In this document: positions 1 to 8,841 of the stretch, one piece after another | Layout: each line of letters begins with the position of its first letter | Position numbering within the stretch: position 1 is the first letter of the stretch | Made by a program: the position numbers and the translations under genes | Source of the DNA: JBKHYJ01 sp046565505 | Lineage (GTDB): Bacteria > Acidobacteriota > Blastocatellia > UBA7656 | Direction of reading: 5' to 3' | Assembly: GCA_046565505.1 (NCBI GenBank) | Contig: JBKHYJ010000015.1 | Span: 62,001-126,000, forward strand | DNA: 64,000 nucleotides | The notes under the pieces: generated by a model | Seen by the model: only the letters and a program-made list of their open reading frames with translations | Database searches by the model: none | Told to the model about the DNA's origin: nothing

Positions 1-320
1 TGGGAGCACCAGTCCCGTACGACTTCGCCTGCGCGCGTGGGGATGCGGCCTCTCGGCTGGCGCGGGGTGAGAGCGAATCGAGGGCGGTGCGTGGCACAGT
101 TTGCCTCATCGCGTTACCATTTCGCCACTGCCCGTCCGCATGAAGCGGCCTTGCGCGCCTCCTGATGCTCATAACGAGCGGCATACTTTCTGCTCTTGGA
201 ATCGGAGTAATGCTTACCCATTGCGAGGGAGCGAGGCGTAGTATTCTTAGGCCCGCGTTATCTGAACGGTCTTCTCTGTACTTTGTCTTTCTACTTGCTG
301 TGTTCCTCCTCTTCTTCATA
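1..320. other. left-edge region without an identified gene
   Basis: No domain or family is recognisable in any frame. One plus-strand frame is open from base 1 to a stop at 163-165, and another from base 3 to about 143; either could be the C-terminal end of a gene cut by the window edge. A 113-residue open frame starting at 165 runs through the terminator and into the dipeptidase gene, so I do not call it a gene. The terminator at 321-359 implies that some transcript ends here. Confidence 0.3.
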
Positions 321-359
321 GGGCCGTGGGGGCGGTTGCTCGCCCCCCGGCCCATTTTT
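321..359 (+). terminator. strong intrinsic terminator hairpin
   Basis: A 6-bp outer stem (321-326 with 348-353) continues, after one bulged T at 327, into a 7-bp GC stem (328-334 with 341-347) closed by a 6-base loop, and is followed at once by ATTTTT. This is the textbook layout of a Rho-independent terminator reading on the plus strand. No convincing gene lies in the 320 bases before it, although two plus-strand frames are open from the window edge (to 165 and to about 143). It may end a gene that starts outside the window or an RNA gene. It could also act as an attenuator ahead of the dipeptidase gene that starts 44 bases later. Confidence 0.75.
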
Positions 360-402
360 GCGCGCCCGGCTAAGCGACGGGGTGACTGCTTAGGAGACGG
401 AC

Positions 403-1557
403 ATGCTGACCTTAATCGAGAATGGCGAAATCTATGCCCCCGAGCCTCAAGGGCGGGATACGATCCTATTGGCGGATGGGAAGGTGGCAAAAATAGGCGG
501 CGTTGACCGGCGCGCTTTGCAGCCCCTGGGGCTCGAAGTCGAGGTCATAGACGCCGCGGGCTGCGTGGTCACGCCGGGCTTCATAGACCCTCACGAACAC
601 CTCCTCGGCGGCAGCGGCGAGAAGGGCTTCAGCACCCAGACGCCGGAGATATATTTGAGCGAGATCGTCTGCGCGGGCATAACGACGGTCGTCGGCTGTC
701 TTGGCGTGGACACTACGATGAAGACCATGCCGGGGCTGCTCGCCAAGGCGAAGGGCTTGAAAGAAGAGGGCGTGTCCGCCTTCATATGGTCCGGGGGCTA
801 CACTGTGCCGCCTACGACTATCATGAAGACGATCCGCGACGACATCCTGTTCATAGAAGAAGTGATAGGCGCGGGCGAGGTCGCAATCTCCGACGAGCGC
901 TCCACGGAGCCTCGCCTGCGCGAGCTTGCCAGGCTCGTGTCGGACGCGCACGCGGGTGGCATGCTGAGCGGGAAAGCCGGCGTCACGCATTTTCACACGG
1001 GAGGGGGGAGCGAACGTCTGTCACTGCTGCGCGACCTGCTTGACGGGTACGAGATAGAGCCCGGCTGGCTTTACGCCACGCATGTCGGGCGGAGCCAATC
1101 ATTAATGGAAGAAGCGATAGGGCTCGCCCACAGAGGGTGCTTCGTCGATGTGGACACGGTCGAGGAGGACTTGCCGAAGTGGCTCGGGTTCTACCTGGAG
1201 CGGGGCGGAAACCCCGACCAGCTCACCGCCTCTTCGGACGCCTCCATCACGAGCCCGCGCAACCTGTACGAGCAGGTGCGGGCCTGCGCCGTAGGGCATG
1301 GCTTCCCGGTCGAGCAGGTGTTGAAGCTTGTAACGTCGAACACCGCGCGGGCGTTGAGGCTGGAAAATAAGGGCAGGCTCGAAGCGGGCAAGGACGCGGA
1401 CGTGCTCGTGCTGAAGAAAGGCTCGCTTGAGGTCGTGGACGTGATCGCGGGCGGCAGGCGAATGGTCAGTCGCGGGGAGATCGCAATCACAGAGAAATTC
1501 CTGGAGGACAGCAACCGCTCCATTACGCTCAGGGGTAGGAAAACGGGGCGCGGTTGA
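403..1557 (+). CDS. iadA: isoaspartyl dipeptidase (beta-aspartyl-peptidase)
   Basis: Hydrolyses beta-Asp-Xaa (isoaspartyl) dipeptides left over from breakdown of damaged proteins; a cytoplasmic zinc amidohydrolase. The protein (384 aa, family about 390) has the amidohydrolase HxH ligand pair at H64 and H66 in a PGFIDPHEH motif, then AISDERS, a THFHTG segment, ATHVGR and a late SSDAS. These match the order of the metal ligands and active-site loops in E. coli IadA (known for the family). No signal peptide. The ATG at 403 is chosen because AGGAGA lies 8-10 bases upstream and the protein starts directly with the beta-sandwich strand typical of the family. It stands alone, downstream of a terminator hairpin, and begins a window rich in peptide-scavenging enzymes. 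Confidence 0.9.
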   Translation: MLTLIENGEIYAPEPQGRDTILLADGKVAKIGGVDRRALQPLGLEVEVIDAAGCVVTPGFIDPHEHLLGGSGEKGFSTQTPEIYLSEIVCAGITTVVGCLGVDTTMKTMPGLLAKAKGLKEEGVSAFIWSGGYTVPPTTIMKTIRDDILFIEEVIGAGEVAISDERSTEPRLRELARLVSDAHAGGMLSGKAGVTHFHTGGGSERLSLLRDLLDGYEIEPGWLYATHVGRSQSLMEEAIGLAHRGCFVDVDTVEEDLPKWLGFYLERGGNPDQLTASSDASITSPRNLYEQVRACAVGHGFPVEQVLKLVTSNTARALRLENKGRLEAGKDADVLVLKKGSLEVVDVIAGGRRMVSRGEIAITEKFLEDSNRSITLRGRKTGRG

Positions 1558-1764
1558 GAGCGCCGGTTTAGTGCGTCAGCTCGCACGGAGGCCATCAAGA
1601 TTTCGGATCAGGGCGGACCGTCGCATAGCCCCCGCCCCGGTAGAGACGAGCCGGCCTCGCCCGGGCCTAACCTTAGTGTGCAAGAGAACAGGGGAATGGC
1701 GTTCGATTAATACAGCCCGGTAGATTGCTTCTGGCAACCATCACTCACATCCCGGAGTTGTTAG

Positions 1765-2343
1765 ATGCGAACTACGGTATTGATCCTTGTGCTCCTTCTC
1801 TTGCCCCTGACCGCCGCGGCCCAGCAGACGCCTAAAGTCGAGTTATTCGGCGGCTATTCTTACTTCCGCAACGAGGGCGGCTCGGGCCTTCATGGGTGGA
1901 ACGGCTCGGTCGCGGCCAACCTTAACAAGTGGTTCGGACTTGTAGCGGACGTTTCGGGCCATTACGACTCCAGGTCATTTCGGTTCACGGACGTGCGCGG
2001 CAACGTGGGCCTGTTCGATGGCAGAACTAACAGGCACACGATTCTGATCGGGCCGCGCTTCTCTTACCGCAACAGCAGCCGCTTAGTCCCATTCGCCCAT
2101 GCGCTGGTCGGGGTGACCCGCGTGCATGAAGAAACGACAAACCTCGCGACTGATTTCTCCGCAGTCTTTAGAGGGAATAATTCTGGCTTCGCGATGGTCG
2201 CGGGCGGGGGGCTGGACGTGGGAATGAGCCGAAACCTGGCCCTTCGAGTAATACAGGCCGATTACTTCGTGACTCGCATTTTCGGGACGCAACACAACAC
2301 GCGCATATCCGTAGGGCTCGTGTTCCGGCCCGGCTCAAGGTAA
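1765..2343 (+). CDS. outer-membrane beta-barrel protein, exported
   Basis: A 192-residue protein with a clear Sec signal peptide (hydrophobic LILVLLLLPL core, cleavage likely after TAAA around residue 19). The mature part starts with VELFGGYSYFRNEGG and alternates polar and hydrophobic residues. This is the pattern of 8-stranded OmpA/OmpX-like barrels common in Acidobacteriota, and it ends with a strand close to the C terminus (SVGLVFRPG). Family assignment is by pattern, not a specific motif, so the function (adhesion, pore or structural) is open. A GGAG lies upstream of the ATG. It stands alone; a large inverted repeat that could end its transcript follows 54 bases after the stop. Confidence 0.7.
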   Translation: MRTTVLILVLLLLPLTAAAQQTPKVELFGGYSYFRNEGGSGLHGWNGSVAANLNKWFGLVADVSGHYDSRSFRFTDVRGNVGLFDGRTNRHTILIGPRFSYRNSSRLVPFAHALVGVTRVHEETTNLATDFSAVFRGNNSGFAMVAGGGLDVGMSRNLALRVIQADYFVTRIFGTQHNTRISVGLVFRPGSR

Positions 2344-2396
2344 GAAGGCGCTATGCGTCGCCATATCCTCATAACCCCTACGGTAATTTTCACGGC

Positions 2397-2477
2397 ATTC
2401 GGGCGAGCACCGTCACGCCCTGCCCCTAGCCCGCGGGCCGCACGCCCGCAGGCTTTGCCTGAGGTGCTCGCCCGAAT
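2397..2477. repeat. 15-bp perfect inverted repeat with structured spacer
   Basis: Bases 2397-2411 and 2463-2477 are perfect reverse complements (15 bp). The 51-base spacer is itself GC-rich and contains the palindrome GCCCGCGGGC. The rest of the 361-base gap before the next gene holds no gene I can support. The element may be a Rho-independent-like stop for the beta-barrel gene, although no T tract follows, or a dispersed palindromic repeat. Confidence 0.6.
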
Positions 2478-2704
2478 TAGTCTTGTCGCCCCGCCGCTCG
2501 ACCGGGCTCCTTCGCCGACCGAGCTTTAATACCATGTTTTGAATGCGCCTGCCTCGCGGGGCCGCGGACGGCCCATTCTTCTCCGCCCCCTGTTTTATCT
2601 TTTGCCTGCCGCGGCGGGCGGAGTAATATTTCAAATCTAAAACGAGATTCGAATAGAATTCGTAAACGCTTTAGCTTCGGCCCGGCGGGCGAGGGGGTGT
2701 GGGG

Positions 2705-5101
2705 ATGCGAAGATTCAGGAGCTTTCGGAACACAGTTTTTAATGCCCTGCTGGTGAGCTTCGCACTGATACCGGCTTTCAATCACTCTGTGATCTCGGCG
2801 GGCGTCCAGCGGCCGCGCGCGGATGGCCGCGCGGGCTACGGGCCTGTGATTGAAATGCTTGAGCGTTTCATCGAGCGCGAGATGGTCGATAAGCAACTAC
2901 CCGCGCTTTCGATAGCGCTCGTCGATGACCGTCAGACCGTCTGGGCGAAGGGTTTTGGCTTCGCCGACCCGAAAGATAAAACGCCCGCCACGGCCGATAC
3001 TGTTTACCGCGTGGGGTCCGTGTCGAAGCTCTTCACGGACATCGCCGTCATGCAGCTAGTGGAGCGGGGAAACCTAGACCTGGACGCGCCCGTGAGCAGG
3101 TACCTCCCGGACTTCAGCCCGCGCAACCCTTTCGGCAAGCCCGTCACGCTGAGGCAGCTAATGTCGCACCGCTCGGGCCTCGCCCGCGAATCGCCCGTGG
3201 GCAGCTATTTTGACCCGACGGAGCCTTCGCTCGCGCGCACGGTCGCGAGCCTTAATAAGACTTCCCTCGTTTACGAGCCTGAGACGCGCAGCAAGTACTC
3301 GAACGCCGCCATCGCGACGGTCGGCTACGTGCTTGAGCGCACGCAGGGGCAGCCGTTCGCCAGATACTTGAAGCGCGCCGTGCTCGACCCGCTCGGCCTC
3401 GCGCACAGCAGTTTCGAGCCTTCGCCGGAGGTCAATGGCAAGCTCGCGAAAGCTTTCATGTGGACCCTCGATGGCCGCGTCTTCGACGCGCCGACCTTTC
3501 AGCTCGGCATCAGCCCGGCCGGGAGCATGTACACTACAGTCACGGACCTGGCGCGCTTTATGAGCGCGTTGTTTGCCGGGGGCGAAGGCGCGAACGGGCG
3601 GATTCTCAATCCGGCTACGCTCGAGCAGATGTGGACGCCGCAGTACGCGGCACGAGGCCAGAAGGCCGGCTTCGGCATAGGCTTTCATGTGGCGGAGGTT
3701 GACGGGCACCGACAGGTCGGGCACGGCGGGGCCATCTATGGGTTTGCCACTTCGCTTGAGGCCCTGACCGAAGACAAGCTCGGCGTCGTGGTCGTCACCA
3801 CGAAAGACTCCGCCAACGCGGTGACGAATCGAATAGCCGGCATAGCTTTGAAAGCCATGCTCGCGGCCCGCGAAGGCAAGGCCGTCGCGCCGCCGGAAAT
3901 CAATCCGCCCGTAGAGCCCGCACTCGCGCGCAGGGTCGGCGGGCGGTACGTGAGAGGCGATAAAGGAATCGACCTGATCGAAAGCGGCGGCGGGCTCTCC
4001 GCGCTCGCGATGGGCGGCGGCGAGCCCGTGCGGCTTCGGGCGGCCGGGGCCGCGCTCATAGCCGACGACCTGCTCGGCTACGGCGCGACGATTACTGTGC
4101 GCGGCGACGAGCTGGTCGCCGGCGGCGAGACGTTCAAGCGAGTCCCCGTCGTCAAGCCCGCGCCCGCGCCGAAGCAGTTTGAAGGGCTGATAGGCGAGTA
4201 CGGATGGGACCACGACATTCTGTATATACTTGAGAAGGACGGGAAGCTCTGGGCGCTGATAGAGTGGTTTGAATTCGACCCTCTCGAACAAGTTTCGGAG
4301 GATGTCTTCAGGTTCCCGAGCCGCGGGCTTTACGATGGCGAGCGGCTCGTTTTCAAGCGAGACGCGAGAGGCCGCGCGACGGAGGTCGAGGCGGCGAACG
4401 TCGTATTCAAGCGCCGTGCGGTGGGGCCGGAGGATGGCGCGCCGCAACTACGAGTCGCGCCCCTGCGGCCCGTCAGCCTGTTGTTAAAGGAAGCCCTGGC
4501 GGCCTCGCCGCCGCGAGAGAGCGGCGATTTCCGCGAGCCGGAGCTTGTGGAACTCGCGCGGCTCGACCCGACCATCAAGCTGGATATTCGTTACGCGACC
4601 ACGAATAATTTCCTGGGCAGCGCCTTCTACTCGGAGGCGCGCGCCTTCATGCAGAGGCCGGCGGCGGAGGCGCTCGTTCGCGCGCACCGCAAATTGAGAG
4701 GGCAAGGATTCGGGCTGCTCGTACACGACGCCTACAGGCCGTGGTACGTGACGAAGGTTTTCTGGGACGCGACGCCGGACGACAAGAAGGTTTTTGTGGC
4801 GGACCCCGCGAAAGGCTCGCGGCACAACCGCGGCGCGGCGGTCGACCTCACGCTTTACGATTTGAAGACGGGCTCGCCCGTCGAGATGGTTAGCACTTAC
4901 GACGAGACGACCGACCGCGCCTACCCGGATTACCCGGGCGGCACGTCGCTGCAACGGTGGCACAGGAAACTGTTGCGCGACGCGATGGAGGCCGAAGGGT
5001 TCACGGTGTATGAAGCCGAGTGGTGGCACTTCGATTACAACGACTGGCGCAAGTACCGAATCGGCAACGTGCCCTTCGATAAGATAAGAGCCGCTAGGTA
5101 A
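2705..5101 (+). CDS. fusion of serine beta-lactamase/DD-peptidase-type domain and VanX-type D-Ala-D-Ala dipeptidase
   Basis: A 798-residue exported protein with two cell-wall-directed catalytic domains. The N-terminal domain (about residues 50-390) is a class C beta-lactamase/esterase-like serine hydrolase: SVSK (S105 to K108) is the SxxK nucleophile motif, YSN (Y198) is the YxN motif, and HGG at H340 takes the KTG position. A linker of about 200 residues resembles the C-terminal beta region of such hydrolases. The C-terminal domain (about 605-795) is an M15D dipeptidase with SRHNRGAAVD (H707, D714) and EWWH (E772, H775), the zinc and general-base residues of VanX. A GTG at 2699 is possible, but GAGGGG at 2691-2696 is spaced correctly for the ATG at 2705. 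The N terminus is hydrophobic, so periplasmic action is inferred. It could recycle peptidoglycan peptides or D-amino-acid peptides. Confidence 0.85.
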   Translation: MRRFRSFRNTVFNALLVSFALIPAFNHSVISAGVQRPRADGRAGYGPVIEMLERFIEREMVDKQLPALSIALVDDRQTVWAKGFGFADPKDKTPATADTVYRVGSVSKLFTDIAVMQLVERGNLDLDAPVSRYLPDFSPRNPFGKPVTLRQLMSHRSGLARESPVGSYFDPTEPSLARTVASLNKTSLVYEPETRSKYSNAAIATVGYVLERTQGQPFARYLKRAVLDPLGLAHSSFEPSPEVNGKLAKAFMWTLDGRVFDAPTFQLGISPAGSMYTTVTDLARFMSALFAGGEGANGRILNPATLEQMWTPQYAARGQKAGFGIGFHVAEVDGHRQVGHGGAIYGFATSLEALTEDKLGVVVVTTKDSANAVTNRIAGIALKAMLAAREGKAVAPPEINPPVEPALARRVGGRYVRGDKGIDLIESGGGLSALAMGGGEPVRLRAAGAALIADDLLGYGATITVRGDELVAGGETFKRVPVVKPAPAPKQFEGLIGEYGWDHDILYILEKDGKLWALIEWFEFDPLEQVSEDVFRFPSRGLYDGERLVFKRDARGRATEVEAANVVFKRRAVGPEDGAPQLRVAPLRPVSLLLKEALAASPPRESGDFREPELVELARLDPTIKLDIRYATTNNFLGSAFYSEARAFMQRPAAEALVRAHRKLRGQGFGLLVHDAYRPWYVTKVFWDATPDDKKVFVADPAKGSRHNRGAAVDLTLYDLKTGSPVEMVSTYDETTDRAYPDYPGGTSLQRWHRKLLRDAMEAEGFTVYEAEWWHFDYNDWRKYRIGNVPFDKIRAAR

Positions 5102-5115
5102 CCGCCGCGCAGGGC

Positions 5116-5157
5116 TCGCGCGCCTTCCGCGGCCGCGCGACCCGGCGGCGGGTTTTT
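5116..5157 (+). terminator. candidate terminator after the fusion hydrolase
   Basis: Two adjacent hairpins: TCGCGCG (5116-5122) with CGCGCGA (5134-5140), then ACCCG (5140-5144) with CGGGT (5149-5153), followed by TTTT. The second stem is short, so terminator strength is uncertain. Confidence 0.4.
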
Positions 5158-5198
5158 GCGGCGCGGCATGTAGATCATGTTTTAGAGGAGAAGTTACG

Positions 5199-8100
5199 AT
5201 GAAGAGAGCGGTGTTGTGGACGATCACGTTCTTATTGGCCCTGGCGGGGGCGAGCCACGGGCAGACGGGAAAGCTTCTGCTGTTGCAAAAGCCCACGTTG
5301 AGCAAGACTCACGTAGCGTTCGCTTACGCGGGGGACTTGTGGATAGTGAGTAGGGAAGGCGGCGACGCCGCGCGCTTGACGACGGGAACGGGCGTCGAAA
5401 CCGACCCGATCTTTTCGCCCGACGGCAGCCTGATAGCCTTCACGGGGGAGTACGATGGCAACGTAGATGTTTACGTCGTCGCGGCCGGCGGCGGCATACC
5501 GAAGCGATTGACTTATCACCCCGGCGCCGACGTCGCGGTCGGCTGGACGGCCGACGCCAAGCAGGTGCTATTCCGCTCGGGCCGCAACAGCCCGTTCCCC
5601 GTCCCGCGCCTCTTCACCATGCCGGTCGATGGAGGGTTCCCCGCGGAGGTGCCTCTGCCGATGGCCGACAGCGGGAGCTATTCGCCCGACGGGACGCGGC
5701 TCGCCTACGTGCCGACCACGCAGTGGCAGCAGGCGTGGAAGCGTTACCGCGGCGGGCAGACGAGCCCCATCTGGCTGGCTAACCTTTCGGATTCGAGCGT
5801 CGAAAAGATACCGCGCGAGAACTCGAATGATTCATACCCGATGTGGGTCGGCGACCGCGTCTACTTCCTCTCCGACCGCAATGGGCCGACGACGCTGTTC
5901 GGTTACGACATCGCGACGAAAAAAGTCACGCAGTTGATCCGCAACGAGGGCCTGGACATCAAGTCGGCGTCGGCGGGACCGGGCGCGATCGTCTACGAGC
6001 AGTTCGGCTCGCTTCATTTATACGATCTGAATTCGGGGAAGGCGCGGAGGCTGGACGTACGCATAGCCGGCGACATGCCTGGCGTCCGCCCGCGGTTCGA
6101 GAAGGTGGCGGCCCGCATAGCGTCGGTGGGCCTTTCGCCCACGGGCGCGCGGACGGTATTCGAGGCGCGCGGCGAAATCTTGACGGTCCCTGCGGAGAAG
6201 GGCAGCGCGCGCAACCTAACAAACACCTCCGGGGTGGCGGAGCGCGACCCCGCCTGGTCGCCCGACGGCAAATGGATAGCTTATTTCTCCGACGAGTCCG
6301 GCGAGTACGAGCTACACCTTCGAGACCAGACAGGGATGGGCAACGTGCGAAAGATCAACCTGGGCAACCCGCCCTCGTTCTATTACTCGCCCACCTGGTC
6401 GCCCGACAGCAAAAAGATCGCTTACACGGACAAGCGGTTGAACCTCTGGTACGTCGACCTGGATAAGGGCGCGCCCGTGAAAGTAGACACCACAGCCTAC
6501 GAGAACCCCTGGCGGGTCTTCGACCCCGTGTGGTCGCCCGACAGCCGTTGGCTGGCCTACACGAAGCAGCTCGATAATCACCTGGGCGCGGTCTTCCTCT
6601 ACTCGCCCGAAACGGGCAAGAGCCACCAGATTACGGATGGCCTGAGCGACGCGCGCTTCGCGACTTTTGATAAGGGCGGAAAATACCTCTACTTCACGGC
6701 GAGCACGGACATAGGCCCCACCACGGGGTGGCTAGACATGTCCAGCTTCAATCACCCGGTCACGCGCAGCGTCTACGTGGTCGTGCTCAGGAAAGACTTG
6801 CCCTCCCCGCTCGCGCCCGAAAGCGACGAGGAGAAGGTGCAGGAGGCGCAAAAGGCTGCGGACGCCGCCGCACAGCCGGGGGCGGGCGGGGATAAGCCCG
6901 CCGAGAAGAAAGAGCCCGTCACGGTGACGATTGACCTGGATAACATCGGGCAGCGCGTACTCGCTCTGCCGATCCCCGCGCGGAACTACACGGGGATGGA
7001 AGCGGGGAAGGCGGGCATACTTTACCTGCTCGAAGTCGCGCCGGGCGTGGGCGACCTGTTCGGCGGCGGCCCCCAGACGCTACACAAGTTCGAGCTTGAG
7101 AAGCGCAAGATGGATAAAGTCATTGAAGGCATCAACGCCTTTCTACTCTCGGCCAACGGCGAGAAGATGCTCTACCGCCAGGGGCAGGGGTGGTTCATCG
7201 CGGCGACCGCCCAGCCCATTCAGCCCGGCCAGGGCGCGCTCAAGCTCGACGAGATGGAGGTCTACGTGGACCCGCGCGCCGAATGGGATCAGATGTACCG
7301 TGAGGTGTGGCGCATACAGCGGGATTTCATCTACGACCCTGGCCTCCACGGCCTCGACCTCAAGTCCGCGCAGGCGAAGTACAAGCCATACGTGGAGGCG
7401 ATAGCTCATCGCGCGGACCTCAACTACCTGTTCACGGAGATGCTCGGCGAGCTTACGGTCGGGCACATGTTCATAGGCGGGGGTGACGCGCCCGCGCCCA
7501 GGAGGGTGAAGGGCGGTTTGCTGGGGGCCGATTTCCGGGCGGAGAACGGGAGGTATCGCTTCGCACGAATCTACAATGGCGAGAACTGGAACCCCGGCCT
7601 GCGCGCGCCCCTGACGCAGCCGGGCGTGAACGTCCAGGCGGGCGAATACCTCCTCGCGGTAAACGGCCGCGAGGTGCGGTCGGCGGACAACGTCTACAGC
7701 TTCTTTGAAGGGACGGCGGGCAAGTCCGTTGTGATAAGAGTCGGCCCGGACCCGGGCGGGGCGGGGGCGCGCGAGGTGACGGTGGTGCCGGTCGAGAGTG
7801 AAACGGGGCTGCGAAATCTCGCCTGGGTCGAAGACAACCGCCGAAAGGTGGACCAGATGAGCGGCGGCCGGCTGGCTTACGTCTACCTGCCTAACACGGC
7901 CGGCGAAGGGTACACGAATTTCAACCGCTATTACTTCGCGCAGATCAACAAAGAGGGGGCCGTCATCGACGAGCGATTCAATGGCGGCGGGACGGCGGCC
8001 GATTACATCATCGATTATATGCGGCGGCCGCTGATGAATTACTGGCAGACGCGCGAGGGCAAGACCTTCACGACCCCCGTCGGCTCGATCTTCGGGCCGA

Positions 8101-8498
8101 AAGCCATGATCATCAACGAGTACGCGGGCAGCGGCGGCGACGCCTTGCCGTGGTACTTCAGAAAGGCGGGCGTCGGGCCGCTGGTAGGCAAGCGCACCTG
8201 GGGGGGGCTGGTCGGCATATATGATTACCCGCAGTTGATAGACGGCGGGTTTGTGACCGCGCCGCGCGTGGCGTTCTGGAGCCCGAAAGGCGACTGGGAT
8301 GTCGAGAATCATGGCGTCGCGCCCGACATCGAAGTCGAGTACGACCCGCAGGCATGGCGGGCGGGCCGCGACCCCCAGCTTGAAAAAGCTGTCGAAGTCG
8401 TTATGGACGCGCTCAAGAAGAACCCGCTGCCCAGGCACGAAAGGCCGGCTTACCCGAATTACCACAACCCGAACCGCGCCTCGACATCGGGCCGCTGA
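5199..8498 (+). CDS. tricorn protease homologue (S41 family), exported
   Basis: A large self-compartmentalising serine protease that trims peptides. The 1099-residue protein starts with a Sec signal peptide (cleavage near residue 21, SHG-QT), so it acts outside the cytoplasm. Residues about 30-520 form the beta-propeller part, with repeated WSPDG/FSPDG TolB-like blades. A low-complexity linker follows (about 545-575), then a second propeller, a PDZ domain (about 790-880) and a C-terminal S41 catalytic core. The nucleophile is expected at S978 in YAGSGGD, with H756 in VGHMF and E1036 in VENHGVAPD. This is the same order as archaeal tricorn His746, Ser965 and Glu1023; the residue before the His is Gly instead of tricorn Ser745. 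GAGGAG precedes the ATG. It lies downstream of the wall-peptide hydrolase and probably has its own transcript. Confidence 0.93.
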   Translation: MKRAVLWTITFLLALAGASHGQTGKLLLLQKPTLSKTHVAFAYAGDLWIVSREGGDAARLTTGTGVETDPIFSPDGSLIAFTGEYDGNVDVYVVAAGGGIPKRLTYHPGADVAVGWTADAKQVLFRSGRNSPFPVPRLFTMPVDGGFPAEVPLPMADSGSYSPDGTRLAYVPTTQWQQAWKRYRGGQTSPIWLANLSDSSVEKIPRENSNDSYPMWVGDRVYFLSDRNGPTTLFGYDIATKKVTQLIRNEGLDIKSASAGPGAIVYEQFGSLHLYDLNSGKARRLDVRIAGDMPGVRPRFEKVAARIASVGLSPTGARTVFEARGEILTVPAEKGSARNLTNTSGVAERDPAWSPDGKWIAYFSDESGEYELHLRDQTGMGNVRKINLGNPPSFYYSPTWSPDSKKIAYTDKRLNLWYVDLDKGAPVKVDTTAYENPWRVFDPVWSPDSRWLAYTKQLDNHLGAVFLYSPETGKSHQITDGLSDARFATFDKGGKYLYFTASTDIGPTTGWLDMSSFNHPVTRSVYVVVLRKDLPSPLAPESDEEKVQEAQKAADAAAQPGAGGDKPAEKKEPVTVTIDLDNIGQRVLALPIPARNYTGMEAGKAGILYLLEVAPGVGDLFGGGPQTLHKFELEKRKMDKVIEGINAFLLSANGEKMLYRQGQGWFIAATAQPIQPGQGALKLDEMEVYVDPRAEWDQMYREVWRIQRDFIYDPGLHGLDLKSAQAKYKPYVEAIAHRADLNYLFTEMLGELTVGHMFIGGGDAPAPRRVKGGLLGADFRAENGRYRFARIYNGENWNPGLRAPLTQPGVNVQAGEYLLAVNGREVRSADNVYSFFEGTAGKSVVIRVGPDPGGAGAREVTVVPVESETGLRNLAWVEDNRRKVDQMSGGRLAYVYLPNTAGEGYTNFNRYYFAQINKEGAVIDERFNGGGTAADYIIDYMRRPLMNYWQTREGKTFTTPVGSIFGPKAMIINEYAGSGGDALPWYFRKAGVGPLVGKRTWGGLVGIYDYPQLIDGGFVTAPRVAFWSPKGDWDVENHGVAPDIEVEYDPQAWRAGRDPQLEKAVEVVMDALKKNPLPRHERPAYPNYHNPNRASTSGR

Positions 8499-8841
8499 AT
8501 GGGCGGCTGACGTGGTCGAGCGCGCGGCTGCGGCGGTGACCGCGGGGGCGCGGGCGGAGACGTAGAGCTAACGCCCGACGTTCCTCTGCGGCCCCGCGGT
8601 CAGGCTTTCGTTAACGCCGCGGTGGCGCCCCTCGTTCACGCGAGCGGTGAGTTTCGGGGCCGGCCGATTGACCGCCTTAAATCCAGCCCTCAGTGCGACT
8701 GCGTACCGACGCCCCGCGCGTTTGCCATTAGAATAAAGGCATCCTCACTTGACGGTGGACGAATAGGGATCGCGCGGGGAATGACCTACGGCGGCGAGCC
8801 TCCCGGCACCATCCTCCGAATCTTTACTCTCGTTACATGCT
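8499..8841. other. intergenic gap, no gene seen
   Basis: 343 bases with no open frame that resembles a protein family and no obvious hairpin plus T tract. It presumably holds the promoter of the downstream Crp/Fnr gene, but I cannot place a convincing -35/-10 pair. Confidence 0.5.

Noticed and set aside
165..506. 113-residue open frame with a hydrophobic segment
   Set aside because: It runs through the terminator at 321-359 and into the isoaspartyl dipeptidase gene in another frame; no ribosome-binding site and no family.
7143..8465. 440-residue minus-strand open frame
   Set aside because: Antisense to the tricorn catalytic half; composition is that of a shadow frame.
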